From contig NC_081408.1 of assembly GCF_030272615.1 (NCBI RefSeq), forward strand, positions 619,502,476-619,566,475: a stretch of 64,000 nt of DNA. The letters are read 5' to 3'. Numbering within the stretch: the stretch's first letter is position 1; every line of letters starts with the position of its first letter. This document shows, in pieces, positions 21,208-33,200 of the stretch. The notes under the pieces were generated by a model, which saw only the letters and a list, made by a program, of their open reading frames with translations, made no database searches and had not been told where the DNA came from. Origin of the DNA: Cryptomeria japonica. Lineage: Eukaryota > Streptophyta > Pinopsida > Cupressales > Cupressaceae. A program made the position numbers and the translations under genes.

Positions 21208-21882
21208 AAACAAGTGCCACATAGTGGCTAGTACTTGTCGCTTTAATATTGTAATAGAAGTAATAAATGTAATTAGACAAGTATCTAAGATTTTATCATT
21301 TATAACCATTATTATCTTTTAATAATAAGAATAAGAATGCTTGTTTAAATGATTTGATTATTAGTCTATTAGTAAAGGATTTTGAAAGTGAAATCATAAG
21401 GTTGTAGTTATATAATTTAAATTCTGAATTTACATTAATAGGTTAGCCTATAAATAATAAGTGCCACACAGTGACCACTACTTGCTACTTTAATATTGTA
21501 ATAGAAGTAATAAATGTAACTAGAGGAATATCTAAGATTTTATTATTTGTAACTATTATTATCTTTTAATGATAACAATAAGAATGCTTGTTTAAATGAT
21601 TTGATTATTAGTCTATTAGTAAGTTTTATGAAAGTGAAATCATAAGGTTGTAGTTCTATAATTTAAAATAGAAATAGTTAATGTGATTTGAATTATAAAG
21701 GTAATTTTGAATTAGATATAGTGTAGGTTAACATTATATGTATTGTAATTTGATTTTAATTTGATGGTTGTAGTTCTATAATTTAAAATAGAAATAGTCA
21801 ATGTGATTTGAATTATAATGGTAATTTTGAATTAGATATAGTGTAGGTTAACATTATATGTATTGTAATTTGATTTTAATTT
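21208..21882. repeat. Compound tandem duplication (about 245-bp and 120-bp periods)
   Basis: A unit beginning AAGTGCCACA and ending AAGGTTGTAGTT occurs at about 21212-21411 and, with several differences, about 21459-21655. The end of the second unit is itself part of a second duplication: 21646-21762 and 21766-21882 are 117-base copies, exactly 120 bases apart, with only two differences that I see. Confidence 0.85.
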
Positions 21883-22129
21883 TCATTTTGAGAAATGAGG
21901 TTGAGTATTAGAAATAGTAAGATACATTCTAATATTATCTAATGACCCTATAGGATGAAATGATGAAATGAGTGTTGTAGGACGGAGTTCTTCCTGTGCT
22001 CACTAGGGCTTCCCTAGCCATGCTTCCTATCATGTGTGTTGTCTGTGTGCATGAGCTACTGTGTGCTACTATGCATTGGGGTCTATGTGGTGACTGTGGG
22101 TGTGGGGAGTAAGAATTTTTGTGCGTGGG

Positions 22130-23298
22130 TTATCGATGGTTTTGTCAATGGCGATGCAGGTGGTATCTGCCAGTCTGGTGGTAGCTGGTGCTAAGGTGCC
22201 CCATAATGGTTCTTCTTTGGGTCTGTATGGGTCTTCTTTGGGTTTGCATGCATAAAAAATAGTCTTTTTATGAGGGCGAGGGCTCAAAAATGAAGAAATT
22301 TAATGGTTACTTCCCTAGATGTCAAGATTGTTCGGTTTTGGTTATTTCACTGGATTTAGTTATGGACGATGTCTTGTATTGGATTCGCCATGTTCTCATT
22401 TGAAAATTTCTTGGCATTCGTATTCCTCTGTCGGCTTTGGAATACTAGATAAGACAATCATGGTAGGTTGAGGGTGATATGGATATTATGCTCGCTGCGA
22501 ATAGCTACTGGTCTCTTTTTACAACCTTGCTGATCAAAATCGAGTATTTGAGGGGGGGCTCTATTTATATAATCATGTGGGGCTATTTATCAAACCCTGG
22601 CATATGGGTTTTAATTTTGCTAAGGAGTTACCTTCTAGGGTTCCTATTTGGGTTCGCCTGCCGCGACTTCCACTAGACTTTTGGAGGGATGATATTCTGT
22701 AGCGGATTGATTCTCTACTTGGGAAGCCTGTTGCAGTTGCTCAATAAACCCTTGATCATAAGGTTATTTCTTATTCTCGTATTTGTGTGGAAATTGACTT
22801 GAATAACCCCTTTCTATATTCTCTTGAAATTTGTCTTGGCTCCTCTTCTTGGGTTCAACCACTTGATATGAGTCCTTGCCTTTCTTCTATCACGTCTATC
22901 ATGAATATGGGCATCTTCAATGATAATGTCCTAAGGTTAATAAAAATTCCCCTTCTAATAGGTCCTCTCCTTCTTCACCACCTAAGGAGGTTGAAGCGGA
23001 CACAGGGAAAGCTCTAGTGAGTGATACTGATTTGGGTAAGGATAAGGAAGGATTTGTTCGTGTTAAATCTCAGGCAAGGAATCATGGGCAAAAAATATCT
23101 TTCAGAGATAGGCAAACTGATGAGGGCCTCAATCAATTTGAGGTATTGAATTCATTGGCCTTAGAGGAGGGAATTACAGTGGATGTTGTTTTGAATAAGG
23201 ATTTAGGTTTTGATTCCCACATTTCACAAGATATTGTTGTGGTTCATGTTCCACATGTTGTTCAAGATCAAAATGTGACAATGGATGAGCCTTTGTAA
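22130..23298 (+). pseudogene. LINE-B ORF1 (DUF4283)
   Basis: The DUF4283 signature is read across frames: GGSIYLYNHVGLFIKPW, then ELPSRVPIWVRLPRLPLDFW, and SYSRICVEIDLNNP (about 22545-22815). It is broken by frameshifts and by TAG and TAA stops. The C-terminal part (23017-23298) is open: EGFVRVKSQARNHGQK, SFRDRQTDEGLNQFEVLNSL, a pattern seen at the end of plant L1 ORF1 proteins. I did not find a CCHC knuckle. The product would be the RNA chaperone of the LINE particle. Confidence 0.75.
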
Positions 23299-23519
23299 GA
23301 TGACATGGTTCTTGCAAATTTTGCTAAGGCAGTTTGTGATAGGAGTAAGGGTTCTTCTCACAGTCTCGATGTGAAAAAATGCCCTCTCAAGAAAGGTTCT
23401 TTTTCTCCTTCTACAGTTGGGTGAAAGAAGGATGCTGAAAAGATTAAACTTACTGGAGATTTATTGGTGGAGTCTAGGTCTATTAAGACCATTGATGCTA
23501 ACTTTTCCCCATCTCCTCC

Positions 23520-26500
23520 ATGATTGTTCTCTCCTGGAATGTAAGGGGGTTGAATAGCACCTCCCGTCAAAAGGATATTCATGATTTGATTGCTGTTCAT
23601 TCTTTGGACATCTTCTATGTTCAAGAGAATAAGGTTTTTGTTGATGTCATGCTTCAATATGGTTCTCGTATCTGGTATTTTGGTTAGTGTCAATGCATTG
23701 GCATAATTCTAGAGGTCTAGCTCTTTTTTGGGATCCTCGTAAGATTGCTCCCCTTTGGTGGATTTCTAGTCCTTCTTCTATCTCCATGGTTGCTTCCGCA
23801 TTGGACTCTGGGGAGACTATTCTTATTACTAATGTTTATGCTCCAATTGATATCTGAGATAAAATACAGCTTTGGGCACATTTTAGGCTTGTTCGCTCTT
23901 ATGCTCCTTATCTTCCTTGGATCTTGAGAGGTGATTTTAATTATGTGTTGAGTCTGGAGGAGAAGAGAGGAGGGTTGCCTAGACTAGGTCCTTCTTCTGA
24001 TCTTTTTCGAGCTCAGGTGGATGGGCTTGCTTTAGTGGATGTTAATCCCTCTAATGGGATTTTTACTTGGAATAATAGACAGAGTGGAGAGGAAGCAATT
24101 TCTGAATGGTTGGATAGGTTTCTTGTCTCCTATTTTTGGGTTGGTGGTGGTTTGGTTACTATGTCTAAAATTGTAGACTGGAAAGGTTCTGATCGTTGGC
24201 CTATTAAATTTTCCGCTTATTCTTTTGTTGCTCCAAAGAATCCTCCTTTTAAATTTCAGCTTATTTGGCTTCAAGACTCTTCACTGCATGACTTAGTGGC
24301 TAAGTGGTGGAGAGAGGGAGGCCCTGATTTTGGCACAACTATGTATTTATTTGTCAAGAAACTTCAATATGTCAAATATCACCATAAGAGATGGAATATG
24401 TCATGCTTTGGTCATCTTAAGTCCAAGAAGAGGAGTGCTTTGAAACGTCTTGTTGTGATTACTCACCAGATAAGGGATAATGGTTTCTCAGATGCTCTTG
24501 GAAAAGAGAAACCCCAAGTTGTATGCAATGTGGAGGAGTCGGAGCTTCGTGAGGAGATTTTCTAGAAACAAAAGGCTCGGATTGATTAGCTTCAGGAAGG
24601 GGATAGGAATTCTACTTTCTTTCACCACTATGTTCAAGATCGTCATAATAAGGGGTATATTTCCTCTCTGGTTACCTTGGAAGGGCTTCAGATTTCGCCT
24701 TTGTTAGCTATGTCTTGTGAGGCTTGTCAATACTACTATGATCTTTTTACTGAAGATTTCCCTCCCATTGTGGATGAGGAGAATTTGATTCTTTTTTGTA
24801 ATCCCTCTTTGGTGACCAATGCTATGAGTGCCTCTCTCATTCCTCCGATTTCAATTGCCTGAGCTAGAGGATGTTGTGTTCGGAATGAACAAATGTAAAG
24901 CTCCAAGCCCAGATGGTTTTCCTATTGAATTTTTTCAGGAGTTTTGGGATATTATGAATCTGCATTTATTTGAGGTGGTTTGGGAATCTCTTCATTGTAA
25001 GAAGATGCTCCGAGCTTTGAATTCTACTTTCTTGATTCTCATCCCCCAAAAGGATGGTGCTGATAAACTTGAGTTTTTTCACTCGATTGCTCTCTATAAT
25101 GTGGTATATAAGATTATTACTAAGCTGATTGCAGAGAGGCTCAAGACTTGTCTTCCTCTTGTGATTTCTGATGAACAAGGGGGTTTTGTGGCTGGTAAAC
25201 AAATTCTGGATGGGGTGGTGGTTGCTTCTGAGGTTATTCACTCTATGGTGACCTCAAAGGAGCGATCTATGTTCATCAAATTGGATATGGCCAAAGCTTA
25301 TGATAGAGATAAGTGGAGTTTTCTTTAAAAAAATTGTTTAGCCTTTGGTTTTATCATAGAGTGGGTAAATTGGATTATGAGTTGTGTTACTTCTTTGTAT
25401 TTCTTGGTTATTGTGAATGACGAACCTTCAGAACCTTTTGGGGTTTCCCATGGTCTTCACCAAGGGGATCCTCTTTCGGCTTACCTATTTATTATTATGG
25501 CTAAGGGTCTAGGTCATTGTCTTAAGTTGCGTGCTTCTTAGGGCCTTATTCATGGTTGGCAATGGGCCAATGGTTTTCCACAAATCTCACATCTCCAGTT
25601 TGTAGATGATACTACACTTATGGGTTTGGCTCGTATTAGGGAAGCTAAATCTTTTCGGCACGCCTTGGATATTTACCTTGCTTCTTCTGGGTAGAAAATC
25701 AATGAGAATAAATTGCCCATCTTCTTCTTTAATACTCCTCAGTCCATTCAAAGGAGGATTGTTGATATTCTGTGGTTTCAGGTTGGGTCTCTTCCCTTTG
25801 TTTATTTGGGTATTCCTCTTACTGTTGGAAGACACCCATGTCTTCTTGGCAGATTATTCTTGACAGGTTGCATCAAAAGGTTAATCATATGGACTCATCA
25901 GTGGCTATCTACTACTACCAAATTGACTCTTTTAAAATCTGTTATTCAAGCTTTTCCTATTTACAGATGTTTTGTTCAAGCTGCTCCCATGTATTTCCTT
26001 AAGGAATTCGATACCATCTCTCGACAATTTCTTTGGAGTGGTACTTTGTCAACTACTAAATGGAGCCTTGTTAAGTGGGACATGGTGTGCAGGCCGAAGA
26101 ATGAGGGTGGACTTGGTTTACGTTCTGCTATTTTAAATGGGCAAGCTCTTGCTGCTAAGTTACATTGGCGTTGGTGCACTAGTCAGCATCAGCTTTAGGC
26201 TCGTATTCTCACCCATAAGTATCTTCCAAATGTTAATGTGTTTTTTGTTCCTTGCTTTCCTATGGAGGGTCATGGTTCTATGATCTAGAATAATTTAAAG
26301 TTGGGGGCTTAGTTAGTTCTGTCATATAGAGTCTCGAGCTCTTTTTTGGCTGGATTCCTAGGATGATCATCCTTCTATCCTTTCTACTCATCCTCATCTT
26401 TATTCCATTTTTTTATATGTTCATTGCTACTAGTTGGGATACTGTTGATCATTATAATATTTCTCATAATACAGGGCTGGTGGCTCGATTTCGTTGGAAA

Positions 26501-27786
26501 AATCCTTCTGAATGGCTGCTTGGAGGTTTTGTTGAAGATAGAAAAGAGCTAGCTCAAATTCTTGAATCTCATGAGTGCAGCACCCTAGTGGGGAATGATG
26601 TTTTGGCTTGGACAAGTAATGATTTGTCTAGAAAGTTTTTTGTTTCTACTGGATATGTTGAGTTGGTGCGGTGGGCTTTTGGGGACATTTAGGTCCCTTG
26701 GTGGAAGCAATTTTGGTATAAGTTCTCTTGGCCAAAGTGTAATTTTTTCATATGGTTGGCGGTCCACAACCGGTGCCTCATCTGGAATAATCTATGTAAG
26801 CATGATTTTCAGGCCCCCTCGATGTGTGTGTTGTGTTGTAATAGTGAAGAGAGTGTCTCTCATCTCTTATTTCAATGTTCCTATAATAGACATATTTGGC
26901 ACTTTTGGTGGGAGCTGTGGAACCAATCCTATTGGCATGTCTCTTCTTTGGTTGAGTTTTTTGCACATTGGAGCAATGCCCCAACCAAAACCTCTTTTCT
27001 TCAAGTTTCTTGGTCTCTTGGCCCTTCTTTTATTATTTGGCATATATGGTTGGAGAGGAATCATCATATTTTCAAGATGTGTTGTTGGGAACCCACCCCT
27101 TGTGGTGGAAAATTCTCCACTCTTTAGGAGAAACTATTTCTGCAAAATGTGATTTGTCTGAGGCTGTGGATCCAGGTGATGTTAGTTACTACAATCGGCT
27201 TCATCTTCCTCCTCCACAATGCCAACTCATGAGAAATAGATGTATACACCCTCTTCGAAAGATAAATTGGGTGGGGAGGTGGTATCCTCCTCAATAAGGC
27301 ATTCTAAAAATTAACACAGACAAGTCTTCTTGGGGAAACCCTGGTCCTGCTGGTATTGGCAGCATAGGTAGAGATAAATTGGGGATTGTTTAGTTTCTCT
27401 TTTCTATTTATAAAGGTTATCACACTAATAATTTGATAGAGGCTCTCGCCATTTTATTTGATGTGGAGAGTGCTTGTGCTCTTGGCTGGACTAGGCTCAT
27501 TTGTGAATCTGATTCTCAGGTGGTGGTGAATTTGCTGACGTGACAAAATTCTACAGATGTCAGGTGGTAGTTGAGTTTGGTTGTTAACTAGATTCTTCAT
27601 TTGTGTGATTCTTTGGTTTATGTTTCTTTCACGCATATCCCTAGGTAGTAGAATGGTGTTGCTGATTGTCTCACCAAATGGGCTTCTTGGCACATGCATA
27701 ATTGGTATATCATGGATAAAGGTCAATTACCCCTATATTTGTCTCATAAGTTAGATCACTTAGTGGATCTTGACAGGGTTGTTTGA
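23520..27786 (+). pseudogene. LINE-B ORF2: endonuclease, reverse transcriptase, RNase H
   Basis: Starts MIVLSWNVRGLNS at 23520. Endonuclease: VQENK, NVYAPID, RGDFNYVLSLEEKRGG, WLDRFLVSYFW and GSDRWPI, where the catalytic His of SDHxP is Arg (codon 24194-24196). RT: KCKAPSPDGFPIEFFQEFW, STFLILIPQKDGAD, EQGGFVAGKQILDG, KLDMAKAYDRDKWSF, HGLHQGDPLSAYLF, FVDDTTLMG (Asp pair intact), PFVYLGIPLTVGRHP. zf-RVT follows (FFIWLAVHNRCLIWNNLCKHD, CVLC, SVSHLLFQCSYNRHIW). RNase H: INTDKSSWGNPGPAGIG, LIEALAIL, ICESDSQVV, VADCLTKWA. Frameshifts near 23700 and 24845, and many TAG codons where Trp or Gln is expected, make it inactive. Confidence 0.9.
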
Positions 27787-27830
27787 TGCCCTTTCTTTGT
27801 ACTTGTTCTGCTTTAAATAAATTTTAACCC

Positions 27831-28011
27831 CTCTTTTATTTTAATATTATCTAACTCTATTCCACTTATAACTGATAGAATATTAAAGTACATGAGGATA
27901 ACACTAACCTAACTAAAATAATTATTTTAATATTATAATACAAGATATAATTTAAGATATAACCCTAACTCTAATAGTAACCCCAATTTAATAATAACTC
28001 TAATCCTATTT
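27831..28011. other. AT-rich spacer between LINE-B and a copia LTR
   Basis: Low-complexity AT DNA with several AACCCTAACT-like strings near 27950-27990. These are too few and irregular to be telomeric repeat. No gene. Confidence 0.6.
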
Positions 28012-29200
28012 TGATGAATACTAAGAGGGGTGAATTAGTATACCAAAAAATACTGAACTTAAACACTTAAACAGTTTAGCAGTAAACCGGTATAACAGTT
28101 TTAGTAATAAACCGATTAACACAAATGCAAACCAAACAGAAAATAAGGCATTCACCCACAGAAGCACAATCACCATAACACGAGATTTTGACGTGGAAAC
28201 CTAAATGAGAAAAACCACGGTGAGATGAAACTCACAAGTAACTATCTGCAGAATAGTAACCAAACCGGTTAAGGTCATACAATGTTCTTTACAAGAACAT
28301 TTCCTGTTAAGAATCTCAATCTCTGTTAGGAGATAAGTCCAATTAAAAACTACCATGTGAGAGGATTTCAGATCCACAGTTGTGAACCACCTTGTTAGAG
28401 GATTTACAAAGGCTTTGCCAGCCTACCCGGTTAAGGGTTACAGACTTATCGAAGATGTAAGTAATCAACAAGTGAGTGATCTAACTACTAGCACAATATG
28501 CTTGGTTAGATCCTTGATAGCTCATTGTTAATGCATTTCAGCATTACTTCAGTCTTCAAAATCTTCACACTATTTCTTCACATAGACCCAATCTTCTTCT
28601 GTGATCGCACATGCAAAAACCTCATCAACCACACAAAAACCTAACCACCTCTAAAACCCTAGACATGATGTCTTTATAAAGGAATCTGATTTCATGTCAG
28701 TCCAATAGGATTACATTGCAAGTTCCTAGGTTCAGTGCATCTGGACACATTTGGTAACACGACATAGAATCACCGCCAAAGTGTCAATGGATGATAACTC
28801 ATCACAAGAATAATATCAATTGGTAACTCATCACAGAGTAATACCGATTCATACATTTACCTATTACCGGTTCACATATTTTACCAATTACCGGTTCACA
28901 CATTTTACCAATTACCAGTTTGCCAAAATGAAGACTGGGAAAAATGATAACAACCGCTTTGTTTCTTTGTACCGCTTTGGGATCCTCGAACCGCTTGAGG
29001 TCTTCATACCGCTTGGCTCTTCATACCGCTTGGGATCGGTAAACACTTTCTGCAAAACACCGATAGTCTAAAGACTATAATACATAATACCGGTTGGAAC
29101 AAATACCGGTTGAGCATAACTCATACATACAAAAAGTGATCTCAAAGCAAGTGTGTATCCATCAATGACAATCACAACAACATCATCAAAAATGCCAACA
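28012..29200 (-). repeat. Probable solo LTR of a SIRE-like copia element
   Basis: This 1.19-kb block has TGATGAATAC and CCAACA ends, AAGAGGGGTGAATTAG near one end, TTGACGTGGAAACC with AAAAACCACGGTGAG in the middle (28188-28225), and repeated ACCGGTT or ACCGCTT units at 28840-29110. These are the hallmarks of the minus-oriented LTRs elsewhere here. No primer-binding site or coding DNA is attached on the left, so a solo LTR left by unequal recombination is the simplest reading. The flanking 5-mers (TATTT and TAATT) match at 4 of 5 positions, which is weak support for a decayed TSD. Confidence 0.65.
28845..29110. repeat. ACCGGTT / ACCGCTT-rich repeats inside the solo LTR
   Basis: Units ATTACCGGTTCACA(C/T)ATTTTACCA occur in tandem at about 28864-28915. 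A series of ACCGCTT units follows at 28955-29035, then two more ACCGGTTG units near 29090-29112. It is related in sequence to the array in the Copia-A LTR. Confidence 0.8.
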
Positions 29201-30324
29201 TAATTTAACAAGATTAATTCCTTAGGTTGCTTGAAGTGTAACCATAACTCTGAACTGTAATTTAATTGCAATTGTAGAAAATAATGTTATATTGTAAAAG
29301 ATTGTTCTTTTACTTTTATAAATTATTGAAGAAAGATATATTTATTCAAGTTATTTTGTAATTTTTTGATCTCTAAAGAAAGTTGAAAGAAAGATCATGC
29401 TCAAAATTTATTGTTTACTCTTACTTTATAAAACCTAGTTCTTCATGATGTATTTTATAAGAACAAAACTAATCAAAGATAAAAAAAATACCTATATCAT
29501 AAAATTCATTAAAAATGTCTTAATAGAAAAGAGCATTTACATTCTTATTTTCTATAGTTCTATCTAAGATTCTTGAAACAATAACAAATTAAGCTACATC
29601 AAAATATATATTATAGAAAAACTTAAAAACAATATACAAATTCATGAAAAAAAATGATTTTAAAATATTAATTATACAAATTCTTTAGAGGTCTTGATTT
29701 TAAAATATTTATAAAACAATAAAAATTAAAAGCTATATACCTTCATTTATAAAAATAAATAAATTTATAATTAATTTACACAAAAAAAATACTTTTATTA
29801 TTTTTTATTCTTTATTTTATTAGAACAACAAATAGGAAATATATTACTTATTTTAAATCTATAAAAATGATTTTTAATCAATCAAAGAGAAAATAACCCT
29901 AATATTAATTCACTATTAAAAAATATAAAATAAAACATTATTTATGAAAAATCCATAAAATGTTCTATTTATTAATTTATTTTTTAACCTCGTACAAATG
30001 TAAACTAAAAAACTTAAAACCCTACCACAAAAAAAAATAAAAAATAACCATATAAAAAAATATGAAAGAAAAAGGAAAATTTAAAAATTAGTATTATTGC
30101 TAACTGTGAAATCACATACACCAAAGTATTCTCATTATTATTTATAAGTAAGATAAAATATAGTAAAATTATTATAGAAGGATTACAAATTCTTGAAATG
30201 CAAGTTAACGTAAATAATATATTAAAACAAAAGTAATAGCTAGGATCAAACTGGATGCAACTAATAGATGTAACTAACTCATACTTCTAAACAATTGAAT
30301 AATAACGCTTTATTGGGAAAGTTG
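29201..30324. other. AT-rich spacer, nothing recognised
   Basis: Very AT-rich DNA with many A runs. No open frame, domain or repeat structure that I can support. Confidence 0.6.
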
Positions 30325-30329
30325 GGTTC

Positions 30330-30630
30330 TATTAGGATTTAAAAACGAATTAGAAGAGCAGAAAAACAAAATTATGAATTCACAACATAGACAAATGAGA
30401 CACACAAATTTATCGTGATTCGGCAATTGCCTACATCCACACTTAAAGCAGGGGAATCAATGTATTAATAACCAAGTCTAGTTTAGACATACACAGCTGC
30501 GAGAAGCTCCATAATTCACTCCACAAAATGATATGCAAACAACTCTTAAAGAGCTTAACAACAAAAGTTGAAGAGCCAAGAGTTTTGGCGGTAAAATGCA
30601 AGGAGTCCATTGGAATTCACTTCCAAAAAT
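30330..30630 (-). repeat. 3' LTR of Copia-C
   Basis: Matches 45212-45510 along its whole length with scattered substitutions. The terminal TG has become TA at 30330-30331, and the other terminus reads TTCCAAAAAT where the partner has TTCCTTGACA. AGTGGGAG (minus strand, 30631-30638) just upstream is the polypurine tract. Confidence 0.9.
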
Positions 30631-30689
30631 CTCCCACTGAAGGCCAACGAACTACTACAACAAGTAGATTCCCCCACTCAGTCCTGCTA

Positions 30690-31811
30690 TCAGTTATTGG
30701 AAAGGCCGAGAGAAGCTCGATAGAAATCGAACTTCTCCCACTTAACAACTTTGGTGAGCACATCAGCTGGATTCTTTTTAGTATGAATTTTATCTACATG
30801 AAACTTTCCTTCTTCGACCACATGAAAAACATAATGACTACGAACATCAACATGTTTAGACCGAGGCTGAGATGTCTGATGTTTAGTCATAAAGATGGCA
30901 CTACTATTATCACAAAACAAAGCAAAATTTGATTGCTTCAAACCCAACTCGTTGAACAAGAGTTGCAACCATACCATCTCCTTTGCTCCCTCAAAAAGAG
31001 CTATGTGTTCAGCCTCCACAATCGATTGAGCAATTGTATGTTGTAATTTAGAAGCCCAACTAATCGCTACCCCAACAAATGTGAAAGCATAACCTGAAGT
31101 AGACTTTCTTTTGTCTAAATCTCCAGCAAAATCAGAATTAGTAAATCCTTTCACAATTGCCTTGCCCTTCCCAAACCATAAGCAAAAATCAGAAGTACTA
31201 GAGAGATACCGCAAAATATACTTGACCGCCTCCCAATGTGATTTGCCTGGATTAGCCATAAATCTGCCCACCACTCCCATGGCATGAGCAATGTCCAGAC
31301 GAGTAGACACCATAGTGTACATAAGACTGCCAACTTCAGATTTGTATAGGATTTTGTCCATAAACTCCTTATCTTCTTGTGTTTTTGGACACAATTGAGA
31401 AGACAACTGAAAATGAGAGGCCAAGGGTACACAAACATACTTAGCACCCACCATACCAAATCTGTCCAATAATTTTTTAATATAGTCTTGCTGAGATAGT
31501 TTGAGTTCTCTCTTTTTCCTATCTCAAAAAATAGTCATCCCTAGAATTTTCTTTGCTGACCCTAAATCATTCATGACAAATTCATTTGCTAAGTGAGTTT
31601 TAAGCTCACTCACAATCTTCATGCTTGTGTTGCCCACTAGCATATCATCCACATAAAGAAGAAGTATGACAAGTTCGCCATTGGGAAGCCTTTTAAAATA
31701 GATACAAGGATCAAACTCGTTGTGAGTAAACTTGTGATCAATCATGAATTTGTCAAATTTAAGATACCACTGGCGAGGGGCTTTCCTAAGCCCATACAAA
31801 CTGCGTTTCAA
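30690..31811 (-). pseudogene. Copia-C reverse transcriptase C-terminal half and RNase H
   Basis: RT part (31524-31811): KRSLYGLRKAPRQWYLKFD, DPCIYFKR, then LLLYVDDMLVGN with the catalytic Asp pair intact, and DLGSAKKILGM. After a TGA at 31524 the same frame continues into the 30690-31469 segment: MDRFGM, PLASHFQLS, VGSLMYTMVSTRLDIAHAMGVV, then RNase H with FTNSDFAGDLDKRKSTSG (Asp), IVEAEHIAL (Glu), LFCDNSSAIFM (Asp), RSKHVDVRSHYVFHVVEEG and ADVLTK. This RNase H is the longest preserved piece of the element (260 codons). It would degrade the RNA template during cDNA synthesis. Confidence 0.9.
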
Positions 31812-33200
31812 TCTACAATAGAGATGTTCCTAACCCTTTTTAATAAATCCTTCAGGTTGATGCATAAATAGTTCCTCGTCAAGATTGCCATGGAGAAATA
31901 TCATCTTCACATCTAGTTGTTCAAGCTCAAGATCCCAATACTGCTCGGATGGTAGTCATTTTGACTACAGACAAGAAAATTTCTTTAAAATTAAGGTCTT
32001 GCTGCTCAGCATATCCCTTGACAACTAATCTTGCTTGAAATCTTTTGCAACCACTAGCTTCATCTTTTAATTTATACACCCACTTATTTCTTAATGCCTT
32101 TCTGTTAGGCGGAAGTGGCACCAAATCCTATGTCTAATTTCACAATAGTGCATCCATTTCTTCGCACATTGTAACGTGCCAGTTATCACACTCTACAATT
32201 TTACAAGCTTTTTTGTATGTTGCAGGTTCTATTTGATCAGAAATTAACAAAGTAGACTCATCTTGTTCACAAAAGAATAAGTCATAGTCGGAGAACTTTG
32301 CAGGAGGTCGCCTCTGTATGGCTGATTTTCTCAATTGACTCTCTGGTGCAGTAGTGGAAACATTTGATTTATGTGTTCTCTGCAAATTGATATTACTCCT
32401 ATTTAATGAGTGACGCCCTCTATTAATTTCTTAGTCTGCAGGGCAGTCAACGGCCTATGGATTCTTATCCACATTGGGTGCAGGCAAGTCGTGGGAGGAT
32501 GAACCTACAAAAGTATCTTCCACGACCAGCATTGGGCGAGTGTGCAGGGAGCTGGGATTCAAGGAAGCATCCTCCACAGTCTGCACAGGAGGATGACTAT
32601 GTTGTTTGACTGTGGAGGAGGAGCCTGCAGGGAGCCTGCGGAGGAGATCATGTGAGAGGCGTGGTGATGAAGGTTGCAGTGTAGGTAGAGGTGAGTGTGT
32701 TGCGTGGTGTGGAGACTTCGTAGCATGTTGTGGAGATGGTGATGCAAGCCACTATGGATTATGCCGCCCAAAGTTCTTCAGTCCAAATAGAGTTGATTGT
32801 GATGCAGGCCACGACTCAAACGGGTTGAAGACACTTTTATCAGTCTTCCTGCAAGCCCATGAAGGTTGTGATGTGCTATCTGATCCCCTTGTTCCATGGT
32901 GTACCATTTCAAATGGCAATGGGTTGTCATGATAGATGCTTTCTTCTTCATCATTCTCAGTCTGAGAATTATATTCAACCGTGGTAGATGACATAGGGGC
33001 TCCCACTAGATGAGATCCTAGAGGCAGAGCATTGGTAGCATGATTTTGAAACAGAGACATAGGAACATATTCTTTTTCTGGTTTAATGGAACCTTGTAGT
33101 GCGAGGAATGAAGTCTCATGAAAAATTACATCCCTGCTACGATCAATTTTCCTGTGAACCGCATCACACAATCTAAAACCAAATTACTCTTCACCATACC
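31812..33200 (-). pseudogene. Copia-C RT N-terminal half and integrase-RT linker
   Basis: NKWVYKLKDEASGCKRFQARLVV and KGYAEQQDLNFKEIF (31927-32124) are the usual start of RVT_2, and CEEMDALL with the ATYKKACKIVECDNWHVTM segment (32140-32385) lies just before it. The stretch 32752-33171 is the variable integrase-RT linker, beginning LCDAVHRKIDRSRDVIFHE. It is Ser/His-rich further on (32400-32750), with repetitive TGTGGAG-type DNA. Stops at 32140, 31927 and 32752 break the frame. Confidence 0.8.

Larger units (their letters stand above)
19152..22100. other. AT-rich spacer with local duplications, no gene seen
   Basis: No supported coding sequence. From 19300 to 19700 the DNA is more GC-balanced and contains the perfect dyad GGTTACC-AG-GGTAACC (19604-19619) and related GGGTAACC strings near 19377 and 19613. 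A GGGCATTACA string at about 20669-20678 resembles the terminus of some gypsy LTRs read on the other strand, which is only suggestive. Tandem duplications at 20225-20477 and 21208-21882 are listed separately. The sequence was contiguous with 11217 before LINE-A inserted. Confidence 0.55.
22100..27830 (+). mobile_element. LINE-B: plant L1-type non-LTR retrotransposon
   Basis: Plus-strand order: ORF1 with DUF4283 (about 22130-23298), then ORF2 from 23520 with endonuclease, RT, zf-RVT and RNase H (to 27786), then a short 3' UTR. The 5' end is uncertain. A GC-richer stretch at about 21970-22260 with an open frame containing VSASLVVAGAKVP may be the 5' UTR or N-terminus. No target-site duplication could be identified by eye. 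It is a different family from LINE-A: no ORF follows the RNase H, and RT motif wording differs. Confidence 0.8.

Noticed and set aside
22069-22287. Minus-strand 72-codon open frame near the LINE-B 5' end
   Set aside because: No motif, and it runs against the likely LINE-B 5' part. Kept as part of the uncertain LINE-B leader only.
27940-28000. AACCCTAACT strings suggesting interstitial telomere repeats
   Set aside because: Only a few irregular copies. Plant telomere repeat (TTTAGGG) arrays are not present.
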